A stretch of 9,665 nt of DNA from Ruminococcaceae bacterium UBA737 (GCA_002297415.1 DBKZ01000038.1:1-9665), one strand, 5' to 3'. Positions 1-6,165 are shown, counted from the stretch's first letter. A program made the numbers and translations. Notes: a model not told the origin generated them from the sequence alone.

Positions 1-35
1 GAAAGGCTTTCTCTGACGGAAAGAAGTTAAAATAA
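1..35 (+). CDS. Possible 3' tail of an unseen upstream gene (partial)
   Basis: Two plus-strand frames are open from the window edge. Frame 1 reads ERLSLTERS and stops with TAA at 28-30. Frame 3 reads KAFSDGKKLK and stops with TAA at 33-35. Either could be the C-terminus of a gene that begins outside the window. The main support is indirect: a strong hairpin with a T-run pointing in the plus direction starts 13-18 bases after these stops, as expected downstream of a plus-strand gene. About ten residues are too few to identify a family, and I cannot decide between the frames. It is also possible that neither is coding. Confidence 0.3.
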   Translation, partial: KAFSDGKKLK

Positions 36-47
36 AATCATAAAATC

Positions 48-91
48 AATCGGACTGTAAGAACAAAAAAGTTTTTACAGTCCGATTTTTT
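48..91. terminator. Strong intrinsic terminator, probably bidirectional
   Basis: The arms 48-64 and 71-87 pair over 17 bp (one G-T wobble at 61/74) around an AAAAAA loop at 65-70. On the plus strand the 3' arm runs into six Ts (86-91), the standard rho-independent form. On the minus strand the hairpin starts 10 bases after the stop of the U32 gene. The sequence that follows there (complement of about 29-47) is T-rich but interrupted by A and G, so it is a weaker terminator in that direction. The simplest reading is one hairpin shared by two convergent genes. Confidence 0.88.
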
Positions 92-96
92 AAGCT

Positions 97-2154
97 TTAT
101 AAAAGATTTCTGAAATAAAGCCCTCTTGTGTAATCGAAATCCGGCGGAGCGCCGATTTCGTATTTTTTAATTATCGCTTCGATTTCTTCCTTGCTTTCTT
201 TTTCAAACCAAAGCAAAAGATATTTAACGTTAAGCTTGTTTTTTCTGTCCGCAAGATAAATCGGCTTAGAATTCAGAATTTCGCAGTAATCGTTTTTGCA
301 GGCGACGGGGAATACAACACCCATTCTGTCCTTTAAGCTTCCGTTTTTTCGGCACTCAGAGCAGTCGGCAGAGTTTTTAACAGGGCAGTTTGCGGTTATC
401 ATAAGAGGAAGTCTGCCGTAAGCAAAGCAGCCGATATTTTTATTTTTTAAAAGCGGAATTTCGTCCGCCTGAATTTCAGCGGAAATAAATTGCTTTTTAA
501 CTCCGGTTTTTAAAAAAGCGTTAACCGATTCGTAATTGCAAATATTCAGACTTGTTCCGCCTATCGGTTCAAGCCCTGCCTTAAGCGATAAACTTATCGC
601 CGAAAGCTCGCCGCAATAGCAGGCCGAAAATCCGTCTCGCTTCATCAGAATAAGCTTTTTTAAAACGGCGTCTTCATCCGAAATCAGTCTCGGTATTTCG
701 GCAATAAGCTTTATGCCGGTTTGTAATTTCGGCGAGGCGGTTCCGAGCGGCAGAATAATTCCGTTAACATTCGATAAATTGCTCGGAATGTGCATTATAT
801 CGGGTAATTTTATGATAAAGCACTTATCACTGTTATTTGTTTTAACTTCTTTTTTGTTATATTCATAAACCGAATTTATAACCTTTGTTTTATTGTTTCT
901 CCGCTTATAACTCAGCTCTTCGGCGGCGGTTCTTCTTAAAAGATTGATTTCCTTTCCGCCTATAAAAATATTGTCGTCTGATTTAATATTTATTTCCTTT
1001 AAAAAGTAGGGGGTAGACCCGAGCTTTGAAAGACTTGATTTTATATCCTCCGCTAAAGTCGGTTTGTTCTGCGCTGTTTCAGGAACCGCCCCGTATTCGG
1101 TTACGGTATTTTCCCCGTCGGTAACCGTAAGACTTACAGGCTTACCCGAAATGGCTGTAAAATCCATTTTTAATGGGACGGAATTTCTTTCTTTTCTGTA
1201 AAGCTCATGAATTTGCTTTATCGCTTCCGCGGATGAAATAACATCGTCCTTTGTCCTTGTGCCGAACATGTTATTTCCTTTATTGCCTGTAAAATATCCG
1301 TCCGTAAAGCCTGAACGGGAGAAAATTTTCATAAGATTTTTTTCAAGCTCTTTGTCTTCTTTCCCGTCCGCTCTGAGCCTGCATACAGCCGTAGCCGCGG
1401 CTACATATTCGGGGCGCTTCATTCTGCCCTCGATTTTAAGCGAATCAACCCCGATTTTCTTAAGCTCGTCTATATGGTTTATAAGGCTCAAATCCTTAAG
1501 GCTTAAATCATATCTGTTTTTATTTAAGCCTCTTGCGCCAAAGGGGAGACGGCAGGGTCCTGCGCAAAGCCCTCGGTTTCCGCTGCGCTCGCCTATCATG
1601 CTTGAAAGCAGACATTGTCCCGAAAGGCTCATACAAAGCGCGCCGTGAACGAAAACCTCGGTTTCTATATTTATTTTTTTGGCTTCCCTGCAAAAATCGG
1701 AAATTTGCTTACAGCTCATTTCTCTTGCAAGCACTATACGGGAAAAGCCTTTTTCTTTTAAAATGCTTAAGGCGGCAGGGGAATGAACCGAAAGCTGGGT
1801 TGAGCCGTGCAGGGGAAAATCGGGAATTTCTCTTCTTAAAATATCTGCAAGACCGAGATCCGAAATTATTATTCCGTCCGCTCCCGAAGCGTAGGCTTCC
1901 ACGGCGGTATTAAAGGCAAAAGATAATTCTTTTGATTTTATCATTGTGTTAAGCGTAAGATATACCTTAACACCTCTTTCATGGCAGTAGCCTACGGCGT
2001 CTTTAAGCTCATCGGCGCCGAAATTTTCCGCGTTTCTTCTCGCGCTGAAATTTTTGGCTCCTAAATAAACTGCGTCCGCACCGCTCCTTACTGCGGCAAT
2101 AAGACTTTCTTTTGTGCCCGCAGGGGAGAGTATTTCAGGTTTTTTGTCCGACAT
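97..2154 (-). CDS. Peptidase U32 family protein with DUF3656-like domain (RlhA-type RNA hydroxylation protein)
   Basis: The product is 685 residues, complete, with no signal peptide or membrane segment, so it should be cytoplasmic. The N-terminal half is a U32 domain, opening with the typical 'EILSPAGTKESL' and 'GADAVYLG' (residues 7-32). Residues 166-184 match the whole U32 signature E-x-F-x2-G-[SA]-[LIVM]-C-x4-G-x-C-x-[LIVM]-S, with C174 and C181; C197 and C201 follow. Residues about 325-418 look like DUF3656, ending in 'INLLRRTAAEEL'. The C-terminal part has 'YGRLPLM' followed by C590, C598 and C601. The length and DUF3656 fit E. coli RlhA (YdcP), which is needed for 5-hydroxylation of C2501 in 23S rRNA, better than the shorter TrhP/YegQ proteins for tRNA wobble uridine. 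Related U32 proteins UbiU/UbiV hold 4Fe-4S clusters on cysteines in this region, so a cluster here is a reasonable inference. 'Peptidase' is a historical family name and proteolysis is not implied. The substrate is not provable from sequence. The start ATG has AAAGGCGGTG eight bases upstream to support it. Confidence 0.9.
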   Translation of the reverse strand: MSDKKPEILSPAGTKESLIAAVRSGADAVYLGAKNFSARRNAENFGADELKDAVGYCHERGVKVYLTLNTMIKSKELSFAFNTAVEAYASGADGIIISDLGLADILRREIPDFPLHGSTQLSVHSPAALSILKEKGFSRIVLAREMSCKQISDFCREAKKINIETEVFVHGALCMSLSGQCLLSSMIGERSGNRGLCAGPCRLPFGARGLNKNRYDLSLKDLSLINHIDELKKIGVDSLKIEGRMKRPEYVAAATAVCRLRADGKEDKELEKNLMKIFSRSGFTDGYFTGNKGNNMFGTRTKDDVISSAEAIKQIHELYRKERNSVPLKMDFTAISGKPVSLTVTDGENTVTEYGAVPETAQNKPTLAEDIKSSLSKLGSTPYFLKEINIKSDDNIFIGGKEINLLRRTAAEELSYKRRNNKTKVINSVYEYNKKEVKTNNSDKCFIIKLPDIMHIPSNLSNVNGIILPLGTASPKLQTGIKLIAEIPRLISDEDAVLKKLILMKRDGFSACYCGELSAISLSLKAGLEPIGGTSLNICNYESVNAFLKTGVKKQFISAEIQADEIPLLKNKNIGCFAYGRLPLMITANCPVKNSADCSECRKNGSLKDRMGVVFPVACKNDYCEILNSKPIYLADRKNKLNVKYLLLWFEKESKEEIEAIIKKYEIGAPPDFDYTRGLYFRNLL

Positions 2155-2159
2155 TTTGC

Positions 2160-2169
2160 ACCGCCTTTT
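2160..2169 (-). promoter_or_regulatory. Ribosome binding site of the U32 gene
   Basis: Read on the minus strand, the bases before the ATG are AAAGGCGGTG with five bases between this block and the start codon. This is AAGGAGGTG with a single A-to-C change, so it is a good Shine-Dalgarno sequence and fixes the start at 2154. Confidence 0.7.
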
Positions 2170-2185
2170 GAAAAATCATAACAGA

Positions 2186-2214
2186 ATTATAGCATAAGCG
2201 GAATTATAAAACAA
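2186..2214 (-). promoter_or_regulatory. Candidate SigA promoter of the U32 gene
   Basis: On the minus strand there is an exact TATAAT (2186-2191). It is preceded by TTGTTT (2209-2214) at a 17-bp spacing; only the TTG half matches the -35 consensus. Transcription would start near 2179, giving a short leader of about 25 nt that includes the ribosome binding site. A second exact TATAAT lies on the same strand at 2203-2208 with a poorer -35, so either box or both may be used. The region is divergent from the rpoB promoter, with about 39 bp between the two -35 boxes. Confidence 0.6.
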
Positions 2215-2217
2215 TGC

Positions 2218-2250
2218 AAAAAGGAAAAACAGGTAAAAAAAGTAAAATAA
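2218..2250 (+). promoter_or_regulatory. A-rich UP-element-like region upstream of the rpoB promoter
   Basis: The stretch just upstream of the -35 box is almost entirely A with a few G, T and C, including runs at 2218-2222, 2225-2229, 2235-2241 and 2244-2247. Positions about -40 to -60 from the predicted start fall inside it. That is where the RNA polymerase α C-terminal domain contacts UP elements. Runs spaced near one helical turn may also bend the DNA. This is a composition-based inference and fits a strongly expressed gene. Confidence 0.5.
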
Positions 2251-2253
2251 TCC

Positions 2254-2282
2254 TTGACACGGCGCTTTATTTGCGATATAAT
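2254..2282 (+). promoter_or_regulatory. Consensus SigA promoter of rpoBC
   Basis: TTGACA at 2254-2259 and TATAAT at 2277-2282 both match the housekeeping sigma consensus at every base, with the ideal 17-bp spacer. The likely transcription start is A2288 or within two bases of it, giving a leader of about 160 nt before rpoB. The bases between the -10 box and the start are AT-rich, not GC-rich. No matching operator could be identified, although one TTTGCG repeat (2270-2275) lies inside the spacer. Confidence 0.93.
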
Positions 2283-2294
2283 ATTAAATCACTA

Positions 2295-2378
2295 ATGATG
2301 ATGGGGGATTTTGCGCCTTTTTTGCGAAAAAGCTTGTGTTTTTGCGTTAAAACCGCGCTGTTTTCCGCCTATTGTTAA
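2295..2378 (+). other. Candidate 27-residue leader ORF (uORF) in the rpoB leader
   Basis: An open frame starts at three consecutive ATG codons (2295, 2298, 2301), reads MMMGDFAPFLRK at its N-terminus and ends with TAA at 2376-2378. The product would be hydrophobic and basic, with Cys at positions 15, 17 and 27. If transcription starts near 2288, the first ATG is only about 7 nt from the 5' end, so it would be read as a leaderless or near-leaderless mRNA. No Shine-Dalgarno sequence precedes it. The frame ends 69 bases before rpoB, inside the GTTAA/TTAAC inverted repeat. Translation is unproven and a chance ORF of this size is quite possible. Confidence 0.2.
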
Positions 2379-2387
2379 GGAATTAAC
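2374..2387 (+). repeat. Short inverted repeat GTTAA-GGAA-TTAAC in the rpoB leader
   Basis: GTTAA (2374-2378) and TTAAC (2383-2387) are perfect complements around a GGAA loop. Two flanking G-U pairs (2373/2388 and 2372/2389) are possible in RNA. The hairpin alone would be weak. It overlaps the stop codon of the candidate leader ORF. A further GTTAAC occurs at 2440-2445, just before the rpoB ATG, so alternative pairings exist. Confidence 0.35.
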
Positions 2388-2429
2388 GGGGCTGATAGAT
2401 TTAAGTCTGCGTTCCGTAAAAATTTATTT

Positions 2430-2439
2430 AGGAGTGATC
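2430..2439 (+). promoter_or_regulatory. Ribosome binding site for the 2448 start of rpoB
   Basis: AGGAGTGATC is AGGAGGTGATC with one G missing. Either AGGAG (2430-2434) or GTGATC (2434-2439) can pair with the 16S rRNA 3' end, in two shifted registers. From AGGAG to the ATG at 2448 is 13 bases, which is long; from GTGATC it is 8. The site is functional-looking but not ideal. A second block, GGAG at 2450-2453, sits 9 bases before the in-frame ATG at 2463. Confidence 0.6.
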
Positions 2440-2447
2440 GTTAACCT

Positions 2448-5400
2448 ATGGAGCCAAGTGCAATGGTGAAGAAAGTCCAAATGGGTAAAAACACTCGTAT
2501 GACTTTTTCTAAAATCAATGAAGTTATTGATATGCCCAACCTCATTGAAATTCAGAAAGACTCATACAATTGGTTTATAACCGAGGGCCTGCGAGAAGTA
2601 TTTAAGGATATGTCGTCTATTACGGACTACAGCGGAAATCTTGAGCTGAGCTTTATTGATTACAGAATTGATGAACAGCCCAAATATGATGTAACCGAAT
2701 GTAAATCCCGTGATACTACCTATGCGGCACCCTTAAGAGTAACGGCCCGCCTTTTCAATAAGGAAACCGGAGAAATCAAGGAAAGCGAAGTCTTCATGGG
2801 CGATTTCCCGCTTATGACCGATGCCGGCACATTTGTTATAAACGGTGCGGAGCGTGCGGTTGTTTCTCAGCTTGTCCGTTCCCCCGGTGTATATTATGCC
2901 GTTAAAGCCGATGAAAAGACAGGCGCTAAGCTCTTTTCTTCGACAATCATTCCTAACCGCGGTGCGTGGCTTGAATATGAAACCGCTGTAAACGAAGTTT
3001 TATATGTCCGTATTGATAAGAATAAAAAGCTTCCTATTACAACCTTTATCCGCGCTCTCGGCATTACTACAAATGAAGAGATCCGTCAGCTTTTAGGAGC
3101 GGACGAGCGTCTTGACGCAACCTTGAATATCGATGAGACAAAAACCGTTGAGGATGCTCTTATCGAGGTCTATAAGAAGTTAAGACCGAGCGAGCCTGTA
3201 ACCATTGAGGGTGCAAAGGCTTATCTTGAACAGCTCTTCTTTGATGTTCACCGCTATGACCTTTCAAGAGTCGGAAGATATAAATACAATAAAAAATTAA
3301 GTATAGGCGCAAGAATCAGAGGAAAGGTAATTTCCCGCCCCGTTGTCGACCCGATGACAGGCGAAATTTTAGCCGAGCCTGATACAACCGTCACAAAGGA
3401 GCTTGCCGCTCTTATCGAGAAAAAGGGCGTTCGCGAGGTCCATGTAAATGTGTTCGACCTTGAGGGTAGGGTAACAGAGGTTAAGGTTCTTTCAAACGGA
3501 ATGGTTGACCTTAAGGACTTTACCGATTTTACCGACGAAGAGCTTGCAAAGCTTGACTATGAGGGCATTAACGAAAAGGTAAGCTTTGAGGTTTTAAAAG
3601 AGCTTCTTGAAGAAAACACTAATAAAGAAGATTTATATGAAGCGCTTATTGAAAATGCAGACGCGCTTATTCCTAAGCATATAGTATATGAAGATATCTT
3701 CGCTTCTGTCAACTACTTCCTCGGACTTCCCCATGAAGTCGGAAATGTGGACGATATCGACCACCTCGGAAATCGCCGAATCCGTTCTGTAGGCGAGCTT
3801 TTGCAGAATCAGTTCAGAATCGGATTTACGAGAATGGAGCGCGTAGTAAGAGAAAAAATGACTCTTATGTCTCAGGACAGCGAGAATATCACTCCTCAGT
3901 CTCTTATAAATATCCGTCCTGTAGTTGCGGCTATTAAAGAGTTCTTCGGCTCTTCTCCGCTTTCACAGTTCATGGATCAGACAAATCCGCTCTCCGAGCT
4001 TACTCATAAGCGCCGTCTTTCGGCACTCGGCCCCGGCGGACTTTCCCGTGACCGTGCATCCTTTGAGGTCCGTGACGTTCATTATACTCATTACGGACGC
4101 ATGTGCCCGATAGAGACTCCTGAAGGACCTAATATCGGACTTATCTCGTATCTTGCAACTTATGCAAAGATAAATAAATACGGATTTATCGAGGCTCCGT
4201 TCCGCCATGTTAAGGACGGAAAGGTTCTTGACGAGGTAGTTTATATGACTGCCGACGAAGAGGACGATTATATAGTCGCTCAGGCTAACGAGCCTTTGGA
4301 TGAAAACGGACACTTCGTTCATAAGAAGGTAAACGCCCGTTACCGTGACGGCTTCCAAGAGGTTGAAGCTTCCAGAGCCGATTTTATGGATGTTTCTCCG
4401 AAAATGGTAGTTTCCGTGGCAACCGCTATGATTCCGTTCCTTGAAAACGACGATACAAACCGTGCGCTCATGGGATCAAACATGCAGAAGCAGGCAGTTC
4501 CGCTTCTTAAGCCCGAAAACCCGATTGTTGCAACCGGTATGGAATATAAGGCCGCTGTCGATTCAGGCGTTGTAGTTCTTGCAAAGCGTGCAGGTACTGT
4601 TTCTTATGTAAGCGCCGATATAATTAAAATTCGCGCCAAAAACGGCGAAATTGACGAATATAAGCTTATCAAATTCCTTCGTTCCAACCACGGAACCTGT
4701 ATAAATCAGCGTCCTATCGTAAGCGTAGGTCAGAAGGTAGAAGAAAAGGAGGTCATTGCGGACGGACCTGCTACCAGCAACGGTGAAATTTCTCTCGGAA
4801 GAAACGCGCTTATAGGATTTATGACTTGGGAAGGTTATAACTATGAGGATGCGGTACTCTTAAACGAGCGTCTTGTCCGCGACGATGTTTATACCTCTAT
4901 TCATATAGAAGAGTATGATATCGAATGCCGCGATACCAAACTCGGACCGGAAGAGATTACCCGTGACATTCCGAATGTCGGCGAGGACGCGCTGAAAGAC
5001 CTTGACGAAAACGGTATTATCCGCGTCGGTGCCGATGTTACCGCAGGCGATATCCTTGTCGGTAAGGTAACTCCTAAGGGTGAGACCGATCTGACCGCCG
5101 AAGAAAGACTTCTCCGTGCGATATTCGGCGATAAGGCACGTGAGGTAAGAGATACCTCTCTCCGCGTTCCGCACGGCGAGTACGGCACAATAGTAGATGT
5201 TAAGGTGTTTACCCGTGAAAATTCTTCCGAGTTAAGCCCCGGAGTAAATGTTATTGTCCGCTGCTATATTGCTCAAAAGCGTAAAATCTCCGTCGGAGAT
5301 AAAATGGCGGGACGCCACGGTAATAAGGGTGTTGTTTCAAGAATTCTCCCGAGCGAGGATATGCCTTTCTTACCCGACGGCACACCGCTTGATATAGTTC

Positions 5401-6158
5401 TTAATCCTTTGGGCGTTCCTTCCCGAATGAATATCGGACAGGTGCTCGAGGTTCACTTAGGTTATGCCGCAAAGGCATTAGGCTGGAATATCTGCACGCC
5501 TGTTTTCGACGGCGCACATGAAGCGGATATCCGCGAGTGCTTTAAAATGGCAGGTATGCCTGAGGACGGTAAGGTTCAGCTTTACGACGGAAGAACAGGC
5601 GAGCCGTTTGATAACCGTGTAACAGTAGGTTATATGTATTATCTTAAGCTCCATCACCTTGTTGACGATAAGATTCACGCCCGTTCTACAGGTCCTTATT
5701 CTCTTGTTACTCAGCAGCCTCTCGGCGGTAAAGCTCAGTTCGGCGGCCAGCGTTTCGGAGAAATGGAAGTTTGGGCGCTCGAGGCTTACGGCGCTGCTTA
5801 TACTCTTCAGGAAATCCTCACGGTTAAGTCCGATGATGTTGTAGGAAGAGTTAAGACATACGAGGCAATCGTTAAGGGACAGAATGTTCCTAAGGCAGGA
5901 ATACCCGAGTCCTTTAAGGTTCTTATCAAGGAGCTTCAGTCTTTGGGTCTCGATATCCGTGTTCTCAATCATGACGGATTTGAGGTTGACCTCCGTCAGA
6001 ACTTCGATGACGACGATATCGGTCTCGCAACACCTGTAATTCCCGAGGACGATTTTGATGATAATATTTCAGACTCAGACATTTCCGACGGCTTCAGCTT
6101 TGAAGATGAAAACGGCGACGCCATCGTAGACGATGATCTTGATACAGACGAAAATTAA
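2448..6158 (+). CDS. rpoB: DNA-directed RNA polymerase subunit β
   Basis: The product is 1236 residues, complete, slightly longer than B. subtilis RpoB. It forms, with β', the catalytic cleft of RNA polymerase. The N-terminus runs through 'MPNLIEIQ' (29-36) and the protrusion and lobe domains. The fork and rifampicin pocket at about 505-527 read SPLSQFMDQTNPLSELTHKR and onward. They keep the residues equivalent to E. coli Q513, D516, S522, H526, R529 and S531 (here Q507, D510, S516, H520, R523, S525), so wild-type rifamycin sensitivity is predicted. 'PIETPEGPNIGLI' is at 554-566. The active-site 'NYEDA' has E800 and D801, and 'GDKMAGRHGNKG' has K952 and K960, matching E. coli K1065 and K1073. 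The flap is around 830-920, and the C-terminal clamp motif 'GGQRFGEMEVWALEAYGAA' is at 1099-1117. Residues 1185-1236 form a very acidic tail. An in-frame TAA at 2442 rules out longer starts, but the ATG at 2463 (residue 6) is an equally good candidate. It is the first gene of the unit, driven by the promoter at 2254-2282. Confidence 0.99.
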   Translation: MEPSAMVKKVQMGKNTRMTFSKINEVIDMPNLIEIQKDSYNWFITEGLREVFKDMSSITDYSGNLELSFIDYRIDEQPKYDVTECKSRDTTYAAPLRVTARLFNKETGEIKESEVFMGDFPLMTDAGTFVINGAERAVVSQLVRSPGVYYAVKADEKTGAKLFSSTIIPNRGAWLEYETAVNEVLYVRIDKNKKLPITTFIRALGITTNEEIRQLLGADERLDATLNIDETKTVEDALIEVYKKLRPSEPVTIEGAKAYLEQLFFDVHRYDLSRVGRYKYNKKLSIGARIRGKVISRPVVDPMTGEILAEPDTTVTKELAALIEKKGVREVHVNVFDLEGRVTEVKVLSNGMVDLKDFTDFTDEELAKLDYEGINEKVSFEVLKELLEENTNKEDLYEALIENADALIPKHIVYEDIFASVNYFLGLPHEVGNVDDIDHLGNRRIRSVGELLQNQFRIGFTRMERVVREKMTLMSQDSENITPQSLINIRPVVAAIKEFFGSSPLSQFMDQTNPLSELTHKRRLSALGPGGLSRDRASFEVRDVHYTHYGRMCPIETPEGPNIGLISYLATYAKINKYGFIEAPFRHVKDGKVLDEVVYMTADEEDDYIVAQANEPLDENGHFVHKKVNARYRDGFQEVEASRADFMDVSPKMVVSVATAMIPFLENDDTNRALMGSNMQKQAVPLLKPENPIVATGMEYKAAVDSGVVVLAKRAGTVSYVSADIIKIRAKNGEIDEYKLIKFLRSNHGTCINQRPIVSVGQKVEEKEVIADGPATSNGEISLGRNALIGFMTWEGYNYEDAVLLNERLVRDDVYTSIHIEEYDIECRDTKLGPEEITRDIPNVGEDALKDLDENGIIRVGADVTAGDILVGKVTPKGETDLTAEERLLRAIFGDKAREVRDTSLRVPHGEYGTIVDVKVFTRENSSELSPGVNVIVRCYIAQKRKISVGDKMAGRHGNKGVVSRILPSEDMPFLPDGTPLDIVLNPLGVPSRMNIGQVLEVHLGYAAKALGWNICTPVFDGAHEADIRECFKMAGMPEDGKVQLYDGRTGEPFDNRVTVGYMYYLKLHHLVDDKIHARSTGPYSLVTQQPLGGKAQFGGQRFGEMEVWALEAYGAAYTLQEILTVKSDDVVGRVKTYEAIVKGQNVPKAGIPESFKVLIKELQSLGLDIRVLNHDGFEVDLRQNFDDDDIGLATPVIPEDDFDDNISDSDISDGFSFEDENGDAIVDDDLDTDEN

Positions 6159-6165
6159 GGAGGAG
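6157..6165 (+). promoter_or_regulatory. Ribosome binding site of rpoC, overlapping the rpoB stop
   Basis: AAGGAGGAG begins inside the rpoB TAA (6156-6158), and its AAGGAGG core ends 10 bases before the rpoC ATG. This is a full-strength Shine-Dalgarno sequence. Ribosomes ending rpoB would clear or occupy it, so translation of the two subunits is probably coupled, helping equal production. Confidence 0.9.

Larger units (their letters stand above)
2288..2447 (+). promoter_or_regulatory. rpoB 5' leader of about 160 nt
   Basis: This stretch lies between the predicted transcription start and the rpoB ATG. It contains three ATG codons in a row at 2295-2303 that open a 27-codon reading frame, three of the four TTTGCG repeats, and an inverted repeat GTTAA/TTAAC at 2374-2378 and 2383-2387. 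A weak six-pair AT hairpin lies at 2317-2332. I see no hairpin followed by a T-run, so there is no clear attenuator. It matches no riboswitch or ribosomal-protein leader that I recognise. Its length is unusual enough to suggest some post-transcriptional control, but nothing here proves it. Confidence 0.5.

Noticed and set aside
1259..1913. Two plus-strand open frames (1259-1648, 1533-1913) opposite the U32 gene
   Set aside because: They are antisense to the conserved cysteine-containing U32 domain and overlap each other. Their low-complexity, Arg/Ser/Leu-rich products are typical of shadow frames.
2317..2332. Hairpin CTTTTT-TGCG-AAAAAG in the rpoB leader as an attenuator
   Set aside because: Only one GC pair in a six-pair stem, and no T-run follows it, so it should be too weak to terminate transcription.
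2288..2438. Six-base complement between ATCACT near the mRNA 5' end (2288-2293) and AGTGAT in the rpoB ribosome binding site (2433-2438)
   Set aside because: Six bases without extension is within chance for a leader of this length, and one or two bases would be lost if transcription starts slightly later.
2155..2447. Riboswitch, small RNA gene or L10-binding leader in the intergenic region
   Set aside because: I found no recognisable conserved core, no stable multi-stem fold and no terminator. rplJ, the gene normally tied to an L10 leader, is not here.
3963..5188. Further minus-strand open frames of 95-131 codons in rpoB (3963-4358, 4860-5174, 4901-5188)
   Set aside because: They overlap strongly conserved β codons, two overlap each other in different frames, and none resembles a known protein.
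5478..5972. Antisense open frame of 164 codons on the minus strand within rpoB
   Set aside because: It is opposite the conserved β clamp coding region, with no recognisable domain. It is best explained as a codon-bias shadow.
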